From contig JAAZZB010000040.1 of the NCBI GenBank assembly GCA_014239365.1, forward strand, positions 1-52,802: a stretch of DNA of 52,802 bases. Reading direction: 5' to 3'. The position numbers and the translations under genes were made by a program. Source of the stretch: Verrucomicrobiia bacterium. GTDB lineage: Bacteria; Verrucomicrobiota; Verrucomicrobiia; Limisphaerales; UBA1100. This document shows positions 8,678 to 16,222 of the stretch, in pieces. How positions within the stretch are numbered: the first letter of the stretch is position 1; every line of letters starts with the position of its first letter. The notes under the pieces are model-generated. The model saw only the letters and a list, made by a program, of their open reading frames with translations. It was not told the origin of the DNA and made no database searches.

Positions 8678-8749
8678 CCGCAGATTACGCAGATTGCGCA
8701 GATTTTTTCATTGGGTTTGCTCTGCGTTAATCTGTGTAATCTGCGGTTA
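8675..8749. repeat. Inverted repeat / bidirectional terminator
   Basis: Arms taaccgcagattacgcagatt (8675-8695) and the near reverse complement ending at 8749 (aatctgtgtaatctgcggtta) pair with few mismatches around a T-rich loop. It separates the convergent DUF1501 and nucleotidyltransferase genes. The phrase ccgcagattacgcagatt is a repeat I have seen in many genomes, so it is probably dispersed rather than gene-specific. Confidence 0.7.
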
Positions 8750-8758
8750 GCCTCTGGT

Positions 8759-9511
8759 TTACTTTGAAAACAAAGCATCGGCAGCGGCCAATGTTTCGTG
8801 TGAGCCGATGTCGAGCCAATCGCCGGGGACGGTCCAGGTGTGGACGGGTTGTTGGGGGTAAAGCCATTGGACGAGGCGGCCGGGTTGGTCGGGGTTGTGG
8901 CCTTCTTTTATATAGCGTCGAATTTCCGGCAGCACCGCTCGCGGGTAATAATAGAGCGCGATGCCGATGAGCGTGCTCTTGGGGGCCTCGGGTTTTTCTT
9001 CAAAACTGATGAGCCGACCGGATTCATCTTCGGCGTCCACCGCAACGACTCCGTATTTTTTTGCTTCTTCCAGTGAACCCACATCGTGCAGGCCGAGCAC
9101 GGGGGTTTGGGTTTTGCGGCAGCGCTCACCAAAGCCGCGCAGATCGCCGGTGAACAGATTATCGCCCGCGATGACGAGCACATCGTCCTCAATCGCTTCG
9201 CGTTCAATGACGTGATGCAAATCGCCAATGGCGCCGAGGCGGTCTTCGTTGGTGGTGGTGCCGTCGTTGATGATGGCACCGGAAAAATCCGGATGCGCTT
9301 TTTGATAGTCCGCGAGCCAGTTTTCAAAATGGCTGGAAAATTTTTCGTTGGTGACGACGAAGGTTTGGTCGATGCCTCCAATGGCGTTGCTGCTGGCGAG
9401 GACGTGCTCGAGCATCGGACGACCGCCGACGGGCAGCAACGGTTTGGGGGTGTGCTCGGTGAGCGGGTGCAGCCGCGTGGCGTAGCCGGCGGCGAGGATG
9501 ATTTGCTTCAT
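8759..9511 (-). CDS. Nucleoside-diphosphate-sugar pyrophosphorylase-like nucleotidyltransferase
   Basis: A 250-residue member of the NTP_transferase family (RmlA/GalU/GlmU-like), which condenses an NTP with a sugar 1-phosphate. The start motif LAAGYATRLHPLTEHTPKPLL is the nucleotide-binding signature with YATRL in place of GTRL. VIAGDNLF supplies the metal-binding Asp, and FEEKPEAP the second conserved block. The ATG at 9511 overlaps the stop of ptsI (ATGA), so translation is coupled; upstream in-frame sequence belongs to ptsI. The sugar cannot be told from sequence. Its 3' end has a deleted copy at 3901-3962. Confidence 0.9.
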   Translation of the reverse strand: MKQIILAAGYATRLHPLTEHTPKPLLPVGGRPMLEHVLASSNAIGGIDQTFVVTNEKFSSHFENWLADYQKAHPDFSGAIINDGTTTNEDRLGAIGDLHHVIEREAIEDDVLVIAGDNLFTGDLRGFGERCRKTQTPVLGLHDVGSLEEAKKYGVVAVDAEDESGRLISFEEKPEAPKSTLIGIALYYYPRAVLPEIRRYIKEGHNPDQPGRLVQWLYPQQPVHTWTVPGDWLDIGSHETLAAADALFSK

Positions 9512-11286
9512 ATTACGGTGTGGAAAATTCCCGGCGCGGCGCGCTGCACCATGGCGCGGGATTGCACGAGGATGTCGACGCTGCTTTCGCACTCGAGCGC
9601 CTGCACGGCGAGTTGCTGGCATTCGCTGTGGTTGAGGTGGCGGATGAGGTATTTGATTTGCAGCAACATCTGCGGCGCCACGCTGAGTTCATCCACGCCG
9701 AGGCCGAGCAATAATGGAATCGCGGTGGAATCACCGGCCATCTCGCCGCATACACCGGTCCAAATGCCGTGGCGGCGTCCGGCGTCGATGGTCATTTGCA
9801 GCATCCGCAACATCGCCGGATGCGTGGGGTCATATAAATCCGCGACCTTTTCGTTGAGGCGATCGACGGCCAGCGTGTACTGAATGAGATCGTTGGTGCC
9901 GATGCTGAAAAACTTGGCGCGTTTGCCGAGCGTGTTGGCGGTGAGCACGGCGGACGGGATTTCCACCATAATGCCGACCTCCAGATTTTCATCGAAGGGG
10001 ATGCCTTCGGTGCGCAGTTCGTCCATGCACTCGGCGAGCAGCGCGTTGGCTTCGGTCAGCTCTTCCACACCGGAAATCATCGGGTACATCAGCTTCACAT
10101 TGCCTCCGGCGCTGGCGCGGAGGAGGGCGCGCAGTTGCACGCGGAAAATATCTTTGCGCGCGAGGCAAAAGCGAATGGCGCGCCACCCGAGAAAAGGATT
10201 GGCCTCATCAGTCTCGCCGATGGCGCGGCCGATTTTATCCGCACCAATATCGAGCGTGCGGAAAATCACCGGCTCGGGCGCGAGCGCTTGGGCGACGCGT
10301 TCGTAGCTGATGGCTTGCTCCTCCTCATCAGGCAACACGTCGCGATCGAGAAACATATACTCGGTGCGGAAAAGCCCCACGCCTTGCGCGCCGCAATCGA
10401 GCACGGCGGCGGTGTCGCTGATTTGCTCGACGTTGGCGGAGAGAATAATCTGATGCCCATCGAGCGTGATGGCCGGGCTGTCTTTGATTTCCAGCAACTT
10501 GGACTGGATGTCTTCCTGTTCTTTTTCAAGTTGGCCGTATTCAAAAAGCGTTTGGTCGGTGGGATTGATCACCACCACGCCATTGAACCCATCGAGCAAC
10601 GCGTAGTCGCCCGTGGCCATGCGTTCGCAGGCGGTCTTGAGGCCCACCACGGCGGGGATGCGCAGCGAGCCGGCGATGATGGCGGTGTGCGAAGTTTTGC
10701 CGCCGACATCCGTGGCGAAGCCGAGCACGTATTCGGGATTGATCTGCGCGGTGTCAATGGGCGTGAGGTCGTGTCGCACGAGAATGTGCGGCTCGGTCAG
10801 GTGGCTGAGGTCCACCGCGTCGCGTCCGGTGAGGTTGCCGAGCACGCGGGAGGTTACATCGCGAATGTCGGCGGCGCGTTCGCGGAGGTATTCATCCTCC
10901 ACACTGCCCAGCGCGATGGCGTAGTTTTCCGAAACTTCGTGGAACGCAAATTCCACGTTGACGTGTTCCGATTCAATAAATTTTTTGACCTCATCGAGCA
11001 GGGTTTGATCTTCGAGCACCAGCAGATGGGCATCGAAAATTTCCGCATCGGAAGAACCCATTCGGTCGCGCACCTCATTTTGAATGCGGGCGATTTCGCG
11101 GCGGGTGACGGCAAGGGCTTCTTGGAGACGCTCCAGCTCGGCCGGAAAATCCTTGGCTTCCACGCGTTGTCGCGCGGGACGTTCGCCACGGTCATCATCG
11201 AGGATGACAATCCGCGCGCGCACCACGCCCGGCGAAACGCCAATGCCGCGAAAGATGCGTTCCCCATTATCCAAGCCATCAGCCAC
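9508..11286 (-). CDS. ptsI: Phosphoenolpyruvate-protein phosphotransferase (PTS enzyme I)
   Basis: Transfers phosphate from PEP to a histidine of HPr. The N-terminal PEP-utilising domain begins FRGIGVSPG; the phospho-histidine motif GGKTSHTAIIAG lies near residue 200; then come GLFRTEYMF and the TIM-barrel motifs MVEIPSA, SIGTNDLIQY and GVCGEMAGD. I prefer the GTG at 11286, which puts the active histidine near its position in E. coli (189); a TTG at 11334 would add 16 residues without homology. No HPr or EII gene is in the window, so the role may be regulatory (PTS-Ntr-like) rather than sugar uptake. The gene is coupled to the nucleotidyltransferase downstream. Confidence 0.95.
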   Translation of the reverse strand: MADGLDNGERIFRGIGVSPGVVRARIVILDDDRGERPARQRVEAKDFPAELERLQEALAVTRREIARIQNEVRDRMGSSDAEIFDAHLLVLEDQTLLDEVKKFIESEHVNVEFAFHEVSENYAIALGSVEDEYLRERAADIRDVTSRVLGNLTGRDAVDLSHLTEPHILVRHDLTPIDTAQINPEYVLGFATDVGGKTSHTAIIAGSLRIPAVVGLKTACERMATGDYALLDGFNGVVVINPTDQTLFEYGQLEKEQEDIQSKLLEIKDSPAITLDGHQIILSANVEQISDTAAVLDCGAQGVGLFRTEYMFLDRDVLPDEEEQAISYERVAQALAPEPVIFRTLDIGADKIGRAIGETDEANPFLGWRAIRFCLARKDIFRVQLRALLRASAGGNVKLMYPMISGVEELTEANALLAECMDELRTEGIPFDENLEVGIMVEIPSAVLTANTLGKRAKFFSIGTNDLIQYTLAVDRLNEKVADLYDPTHPAMLRMLQMTIDAGRRHGIWTGVCGEMAGDSTAIPLLLGLGVDELSVAPQMLLQIKYLIRHLNHSECQQLAVQALECESSVDILVQSRAMVQRAAPGIFHTVI

Positions 11287-11349
11287 GCGCGGATGATGGT
11301 TCGCGGGAGGGCGACGGAACAAGTAAAAAGTCAAACGCGCCGCATTATT

Positions 11350-11400
11350 GGTAGGGATACGCAGTGCGTGTCCACGGACGCGCGCAGCGCGTCCCTACCG
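11350..11400. repeat. Dispersed palindrome, GTAGGGACRCGC family (copy 1)
   Basis: ggtaggga(t)acgc at one end and gcgtccctacc at the other, with internal cgtgtccacggacgcg. The same unit occurs at 41341-41368 (short), 42899-42922 (half), 50459-50513 (decayed) and 50530-50579. It lies in the divergent gap between ptsI and aroK. An apparent upstream extension of aroK only reads through this repeat. Confidence 0.85.
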
Positions 11401-11465
11401 TGGGCGAAGTTTCTGCACGCGACTTTTCACTTTTTACTTTCCCTACATTCCGGCAATGTGCGCCT

Positions 11466-12029
11466 GTGCCTGACCTGCGCTCCATCCAAAACCTTGCCCT
11501 CGTGGGATTTATGGGCTGCGGGAAATCCACCGTGGGCCGCACGGTGGCGGGTGAGTTGGGGTTTGAGTTTGTGGATACCGATGCGTTGGTGGAAGCCGAA
11601 GCGGGCATTCCTGTGAGCGAAATTTTTGCCAACGCCGGCGAGGCCGCCTTTCGCAAACTGGAATGCGAAGCCATCGCCAGCTTGGAAACACGGCGCGATT
11701 TAGTGATCGCCACCGGCGGCGGCGCAGTCACTTTTCCAGAAAACCTCGAAAGCCTCAAACGCCACGCCCTCGTCGTTTGTTTGTGGGCCGGCGCCGAGGC
11801 TTTGCACGATCGCACGAAGCACCAAACCCATCGGCCATTATTGCAGCAGGAAAATCCGTTGGAAGTCATCCGCACGTTGCTGGTCGAGCGCGCGCCGCAT
11901 TACAAAAAAGCCGACGTCATCATCAACACCGAGCAACGCCCCCAACGCGTCGTCGTCGCCCAAGTGAAGCATCAGTTTGAAGAATCCAGCGGTGGCGGCA
12001 CATCAACCGATTCCGCCGCCGCCTCCTGA
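11466..12029 (+). CDS. aroK: Shikimate kinase
   Basis: Phosphorylates shikimate with ATP, fifth step of the chorismate pathway. From the GTG at 11466 the protein has 187 residues, normal for AroK. The Walker A motif GFMGCGKST lies near residues 13-21; DTDALVE (shikimate/Mg binding), the FRKLE arginine, ATGGGAV and the HRPLL lid arginine are all present. Longer starts would encode the upstream repeat, so they are rejected. The last 58 nt overlap the convergent membrane-protein gene on minus. Transcribed divergently from ptsI. Confidence 0.93.
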   Translation: MPDLRSIQNLALVGFMGCGKSTVGRTVAGELGFEFVDTDALVEAEAGIPVSEIFANAGEAAFRKLECEAIASLETRRDLVIATGGGAVTFPENLESLKRHALVVCLWAGAEALHDRTKHQTHRPLLQQENPLEVIRTLLVERAPHYKKADVIINTEQRPQRVVVAQVKHQFEESSGGGTSTDSAAAS

Positions 12030-12367
12030 GCCTCCGCTGCTTTCTCCGCCTTAAACACCTGCGCCGTGGTCACTTGCGCCCAGATCCAGCCGACTTTCAA
12101 AATAATCACCCCCACCGCACCGGTCACCAATGGCCCCATCATCCCGCTGCTCAAATGTTTTAGCGCCGCCGAAATATCATCCACCTCGCCATCCATACTC
12201 GTGGAGTAATTTTTCAGCGCGAAATAAAATTCATAAATGCAATAGCCCAGCAACGCGAAGCCGATGAGGGAACCCACCAATTGAAGAATGCCGCTCACCC
12301 AACGTTTACAAATTAACGTGCCCACCCCCGGCACCGTCATATTCGCCATCAGGCAAACCCACTTCAT
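11972..12367 (-). CDS. Small membrane protein, last gene of the GYF_2 run
   Basis: A 131-residue protein with about three hydrophobic segments (near residues 8-20, 27-50 and 75-100) and a charged Ala/Glu-rich tail. The start region MKWVCLMANMTVPGVGTLICKRWVSG resembles small TM2-like integral proteins, but I do not recognise a named family. Its ATG overlaps the stop of the 351-residue GYF_2 gene (ATGA), so the two are coupled. Its 3' end overlaps aroK on the other strand by 58 nt. Confidence 0.8.
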   Translation of the reverse strand: MKWVCLMANMTVPGVGTLICKRWVSGILQLVGSLIGFALLGYCIYEFYFALKNYSTSMDGEVDDISAALKHLSSGMMGPLVTGAVGVIILKVGWIWAQVTTAQVFKAEKAAEAQEAAAESVDVPPPLDSSN

Positions 12368-13419
12368 AGTTGCGGCGTAGGTGGCGTTGGCGTCCCACCC
12401 GCCGGGTTGCCCGTGCGCGCGCCAAATAAATGCTCATAAGCCGCCATGTTAATGCAAAAGGCCAGTGGCAACGTGAACAGAATCCCAACGCCACACGCCA
12501 AAATCCCCAACTCAGCAACGATACCCACGACTATAAAAAAGAAGAACAGCTGGAACCAATGTTTGTTCACCACCTTGCGGCTGGTTTGCATGGCCTGCCA
12601 AAAACCAATGCGCCGATCCACCGCCAGCGGCAGGGCGAACGCCCAGCAAATGCTCAAATAGAGTGCCGGCAAAATCATGACGAACACACCCGCAATCACT
12701 AGGAGCACGCTGGCTCCGCCGAAGTCCGGCGCCGACTTGGTTCGGATGGCCTCCATAAGAGGTGCCCCAATGGCGATGACCATCATCACCAGCCCGGGAA
12801 TCATCGTGGCAAAAATAATCAGGCCTTGAATGAGGTTGACGAGGAATAGCCCCGCGAAGTTTCGTGAGAACCCGGAAAACAAATCTCCCACTTGCGGGTT
12901 TTGATTGCGCCGCGCTTTGATAAAAAAATACATCAATCCACCCAGCAACACCGGCTGGAGAATCATGGACGCGAGGCTGAAAAGAATGCCGATGAACGGG
13001 ATGATTGAAAACAGGATGACGGCGAAAATAATGACTAGGAACAACACGGACACGCCGATGGAACCGCCCATATGTTTGGAGAACACATCCCAGCCCCGCT
13101 CAAAGCAGCCCGCGCTCCAAACGCCGTGATCGCGCGTGAACACATCCGCCGGCAAAGGCGGATACTGCCCCGGGCTAACTTCAGTCGGAAATGCCGGCGC
13201 GCCGTGGGAAGGTGCTTCGGGGGTGGGCGCAGTTGCCTCAGGTGCCAAGGTGGCCGCCAATTCCGGCACATCGCGCAGTGACATCCAGTCCGTCGCCCCT
13301 TCCGGCTTGATGCGCGTCTCGCCATTGGCGCGGCCGCCCTGCACCCACTCGTGCACCTCCGCCGCCGAAACCGGCCCGTATTCTTTTCCATCCCCGCCGA
13401 TGATAATATATTGGCTCAT
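12364..13419 (-). CDS. GYF_2 domain protein with polytopic membrane domain
   Basis: Residues 1-55 form a GYF_2 domain (PF14237): YIIIGGDGKEYGP, then EWVQGGRANGETRI and DWMSL. A Pro/Ala-rich linker follows (about 58-90), then a six-helix membrane region (about 118-330) like the DUF975/YciC-type domain, and a Pro/Thr tail. GYF domains in other proteins bind proline-rich peptides; the bacterial GYF_2 ligand is unknown. It is the largest of five neighbouring GYF_2 proteins, lies 7 nt after the previous one, and is coupled to the small gene downstream. Confidence 0.88.
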   Translation of the reverse strand: MSQYIIIGGDGKEYGPVSAAEVHEWVQGGRANGETRIKPEGATDWMSLRDVPELAATLAPEATAPTPEAPSHGAPAFPTEVSPGQYPPLPADVFTRDHGVWSAGCFERGWDVFSKHMGGSIGVSVLFLVIIFAVILFSIIPFIGILFSLASMILQPVLLGGLMYFFIKARRNQNPQVGDLFSGFSRNFAGLFLVNLIQGLIIFATMIPGLVMMVIAIGAPLMEAIRTKSAPDFGGASVLLVIAGVFVMILPALYLSICWAFALPLAVDRRIGFWQAMQTSRKVVNKHWFQLFFFFIVVGIVAELGILACGVGILFTLPLAFCINMAAYEHLFGARTGNPAGGTPTPPTPQL

Positions 13420-13426
13420 AATTAAT

Positions 13427-14038
13427 TTAGCGGAAAACCGCCTTCACTTCCGGTTTACTCAAAACCACAATTGCCCAAATCCCCGCGCCAATCCCGAGGC
13501 AGCAGCAATTCCAATCGCACAGGATGCACAAAATACTCGCCGTCATAGCCAGCCCGTAGGACTGACATTTTTTCATTTTGATCGCGCCTAGGAGAATGAC
13601 GATGTTGGTCACAAACCACAGCCCGTTGATGGCGATTCCTAAGCCGCCAACAAGCATCTTAAGTTCTTCCGGCACCTCCTGAGTGTTGCCTCCGGTGAGT
13701 TGATAAATGGTGTTTAGAGGTGTGTAGATAATGTTTACAATCGACAGCACCATCATAAAAATCGCGGGCCCTTTCACCATCGCCTGGGCCGCGCCGGGGT
13801 TGGCCGCCATCGGCTGAGGCATGCCGGGTGCGGCGGGTGCGCCAAGATTGGTGGGTACGGGCGGGGCGCCGGTTGCCGCGAGTTCGGTGTGTTGCCCTGC
13901 CGGTTGCCACGCGCCGCCATCGGCACTCACTTGGGTTTGCGCGTTCACGCGGTTCTCCGCCATGAACTGCTGCATTTGCTCTCGCGAATACGGTCCGTAC
14001 GTTTTCCCGTCGCCACCGATGAAATGAAATTGTGCCAT
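13427..14038 (-). CDS. GYF_2 domain membrane protein
   Basis: 203 residues. The N-terminal GYF_2 domain reads FHFIGGDGKTYGPYSREQMQQF and NAQTQVSADGGAW. A linker rich in Pro, Ala and Gly (about residues 60-95) leads to two to four hydrophobic segments, including a Cys-rich CDWNCCCLGIGAGIW stretch near the end. The ATG at 14038 is chosen because the GYF_2 domain starts there; the upstream in-frame sequence is the neighbour in another frame. The membrane part resembles no family I can name. Second gene of the four-gene unit 14585-11972. Confidence 0.86.
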   Translation of the reverse strand: MAQFHFIGGDGKTYGPYSREQMQQFMAENRVNAQTQVSADGGAWQPAGQHTELAATGAPPVPTNLGAPAAPGMPQPMAANPGAAQAMVKGPAIFMMVLSIVNIIYTPLNTIYQLTGGNTQEVPEELKMLVGGLGIAINGLWFVTNIVILLGAIKMKKCQSYGLAMTASILCILCDWNCCCLGIGAGIWAIVVLSKPEVKAVFR

Positions 14039-14060
14039 AGCTAAATTAACTGCGCGGAAT

Positions 14061-14585
14061 TTACGGATTCGCGATGCCGATGGCAATGCCCAATGCAACA
14101 AGGGCGGCAAGGATTACGAAACTCAGGATCGAGCAAATGAGCCCCGCGATGGCCATGCCTTTGCCTTCCTGTTGAGGATTGGCCTTGATCTGCGTGAGGC
14201 CGATGATTGAAAAAATGATACCCAAAATGTTGAATGGAAATCCGTAGCAACAACACAACATCGGCAGTGCAAGAATGCCGCAAATCATCCCGGTGATGGC
14301 CATCGGGTTGGTGGCCGGCTGGGGAGCGACGGGGTAAGCCACCGGCGGTGGCGGGTAAGCGGTGGGATGTTGCGGCGGCGGCAAGGGCGCTGGATTTGGC
14401 GCGGCGGTTTGGGGATTCAAATCCGCAACGAATTCCAAGAGGCTGCCCAATTGCACCCAGTCCGTTTCGCCTTGGGGCCGGATTTGCGATTGCGCATTCA
14501 GCCGACCTTCGGCGATCCATTCCCGCACTTCCACCGCTGCCTTCGGCCCGTACTCTTTGCCGTCGCCACCGATGAGGAAATACAT
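14061..14585 (-). CDS. GYF_2 plus DUF4190 membrane protein
   Basis: 174 residues. A GYF_2 domain (YFLIGGDGKEYGP, EWIAEGRLNAQSQI) is followed by a strongly proline-rich linker near residues 60-92 (runs of PPP, YPPPP and PVAPQP). Two hydrophobic helices then form a DUF4190-like domain (PF13828; AITGMICGILALP and GKGMAIAGLICSILSF). The linker resembles ligands of eukaryotic GYF domains, so it could be bound by a sister protein. First gene of the downstream unit, just after a terminator. Confidence 0.88.
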   Translation of the reverse strand: MYFLIGGDGKEYGPKAAVEVREWIAEGRLNAQSQIRPQGETDWVQLGSLLEFVADLNPQTAAPNPAPLPPPQHPTAYPPPPVAYPVAPQPATNPMAITGMICGILALPMLCCCYGFPFNILGIIFSIIGLTQIKANPQQEGKGMAIAGLICSILSFVILAALVALGIAIGIANP

Positions 14586-14620
14586 GGGCGAAACTTAACG
14601 AATCAATAGTTGGACGTCCC

Positions 14621-14646
14621 GAAAAAAATAAACCCCTCGAGGGGTG
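14621..14646 (-). terminator. Intrinsic terminator inside the GYF_2 run
   Basis: On minus, a perfect 12-nt palindrome CCCCTCGAGGGG (14633-14644) is followed by TTTATTTTTTTC. It ends the two-gene unit 15628-14653 and separates it from the four-gene unit 14585-11972. Confidence 0.8.
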
Positions 14647-14652
14647 CTCGCG

Positions 14653-15126
14653 TTACCTGAAGCCGAGATAAATGGAAACCGCCATCACCACCGCGCCCAA
14701 AAGTGAAAGCGCCCCCACCACGATGCCGAGGTAACCGGTGATGAGTCCTGCAACGACGAGCCCCTTTCCGCCGAGCAATTTCGGTTCCGCACGAATGGCC
14801 CCCCACGCCACGTGGCCGCAAATCACCGCCGGCACACCCAGCACCAAGCCCAGTGGAAAAAACACCAACGACACAATGCCGAGCACCAAACAAGCCACTG
14901 CCATTCCCGTTGCGCGCGGCGGTTGGCTAGGTGGCAGTGGTTGGCCGCGCAAAGGGCCCGTCCATTCTGGAAACGTCGCGAGCGGCCGCCACGTTTCTTC
15001 GCCCGTGCGCCGCGCCATCGTGCGATGGCTCGCGCGGCCTTCGCGGATCCACCGACACACCGCCGCAGCATCCTCTGGCCCGTGCGCCCGATTATCCGTG
15101 CCAATGATTTCGTAAGTCGGTTGCAT
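14653..15126 (-). CDS. GYF_2 plus DUF4190-like membrane protein
   Basis: 157 residues from the ATG at 15126, where the GYF_2 domain begins (YEIIGTDNRAHGPEDAAAV, RWIREGRASHRTM, TWRPL). A short Pro-rich linker (LPPSQPPRA) leads to two long hydrophobic segments, as in DUF4190: MAVACLVLGIVSLVFFP and KGLVVAGLITGYLGIVVGA. It is 13 nt from the preceding GYF_2 gene and followed directly by a terminator. Similar in design to the 174-residue neighbour, so probably a duplicate. Confidence 0.86.
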   Translation of the reverse strand: MQPTYEIIGTDNRAHGPEDAAAVCRWIREGRASHRTMARRTGEETWRPLATFPEWTGPLRGQPLPPSQPPRATGMAVACLVLGIVSLVFFPLGLVLGVPAVICGHVAWGAIRAEPKLLGGKGLVVAGLITGYLGIVVGALSLLGAVVMAVSIYLGFR

Positions 15127-15139
15127 CAATCGCAAAAAA

Positions 15140-15628
15140 CTATTTCGCTGCAAATATTCCAATTAAAAACAAAACTGTAAAAATAAGACTAACGATGATT
15201 TCCAATGCACCGCCAATGACCGCAATCCAGGCGTGGGCGGTGCCTCTGACGACTGGATTTACTTTCACATTTTTCAAACCCTTAATGCCTATGATCAGCG
15301 TGCCTATGGAAAAGAGTACTCCGAGGATCGGCACAAACATCAGGATCCCGCCGGCGAATACCATATAGTAGCCGATTAGGGCGTGCTTGTTTTTGTACGG
15401 AATGAGCCCGCCGGTAGCATCGCTTTCGGAGGGGGCACCAACAGGCGGTGGCGAGGATGTCAGCGTGCCGGCGAATTCCAGGAAAGTGGCCAACGGCTTC
15501 CATTCCTGTGCGCCATCGAGGCAAGTCATGGTTTGGCCGTTGATGCGGCCTTCGGTGATCCATTGATTGACTGTCGCCGCATCGATGGGTCCGTGCGGTT
15601 GGTTGTCTGCTCCAACAATATGATACAT
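15140..15628 (-). CDS. GYF_2 domain membrane protein
   Basis: 162 residues. The GYF_2 domain occupies residues 1-52 (YHIVGADNQPHGPIDAATV, QWITEGRINGQTM, EWKPL). A short Ser/Pro linker is followed by three hydrophobic segments (about 85-110, 125-140 and 143-160). First gene of the array; the ATG at 15628 is preceded by GAAAGGAAAT. The gap upstream to 15738 holds no gene. Confidence 0.87.
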   Translation of the reverse strand: MYHIVGADNQPHGPIDAATVNQWITEGRINGQTMTCLDGAQEWKPLATFLEFAGTLTSSPPPVGAPSESDATGGLIPYKNKHALIGYYMVFAGGILMFVPILGVLFSIGTLIIGIKGLKNVKVNPVVRGTAHAWIAVIGGALEIIVSLIFTVLFLIGIFAAK

Positions 15629-15737
15629 ATTTCCTTTCGGTATTCAGGTTGGCAGCGCGTTGGGTGCTCAAAGAACGTTATGAAATTATCAGGAAATCAT
15701 TGTTGCCGCGAGGCAAAACTCCGGGGCGCGTACGCCT

Positions 15738-16220
15738 CTATTTCACTGCAGGCGATTCCGGCACGGGTGGCGGGGCGAGCCAACTAAAAGGTTTCACCGG
15801 AATATTTCGCACCACGCCAAGTGCAATAAAAATTACCGCAATCCAAACCAGCGGTTGGTTGCATTCATGCTGCGCCAACGGCACGGGCATTTCGCCACGC
15901 CGCCGCCATTCGCGCATCCACATAAAAATCAGAAACCCCACAATCGGCAGCGAAAGAATATAGCCGGGGTGAAACTGAAACGCGGCGAGCACGCGCCCGT
16001 GCGTCAATGCGTGCGTGGCGCGCAAGCCGCCGCAACCGGGGCAATCGAAGCCGGTTACTTTTTTGAAACCGCATTGCGGGAAATATTGTTTGTTGGCCAC
16101 CGGTTCGTTTTGATGCACGAACACAATCGCCGCGCCAATCACCACGAGCGCCAGCACGGGGAGCAGTTTCCAGGTTTGCCGAACAGGCGCTGGCGCTATG
16201 ATGGGCGGTTCGTCGGGCAC
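15738..16220 (-). CDS. DUF2752 membrane protein
   Basis: 160 residues, DUF2752 family (PF10825), function unknown. The signature GFDCPGCGGLRATHALTHG near residues 57-75 and the AFQFHPGY motif are clear, with hydrophobic segments before and after them. The GTG start lies 2 nt after the stop of trpD, so it is probably cotranscribed with trpD. DUF2752 genes often lie near small TM2 or GYF_2 membrane proteins, as here. Confidence 0.87.
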   Translation of the reverse strand: MPDEPPIIAPAPVRQTWKLLPVLALVVIGAAIVFVHQNEPVANKQYFPQCGFKKVTGFDCPGCGGLRATHALTHGRVLAAFQFHPGYILSLPIVGFLIFMWMREWRRRGEMPVPLAQHECNQPLVWIAVIFIALGVVRNIPVKPFSWLAPPPVPESPAVK

Positions 16221-16222
16221 GG

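Noticed and set aside
11364..11465. Longer aroK start
   Set aside because: The extra residues translate the dispersed palindrome at 11350-11400; the kinase fold begins after the GTG at 11466.
10135..11616. Long open frame (493 codons) on plus, antisense to ptsI
   Set aside because: It mirrors the ptsI codon pattern, has no recognisable motif, and runs into the aroK region in the wrong frame.
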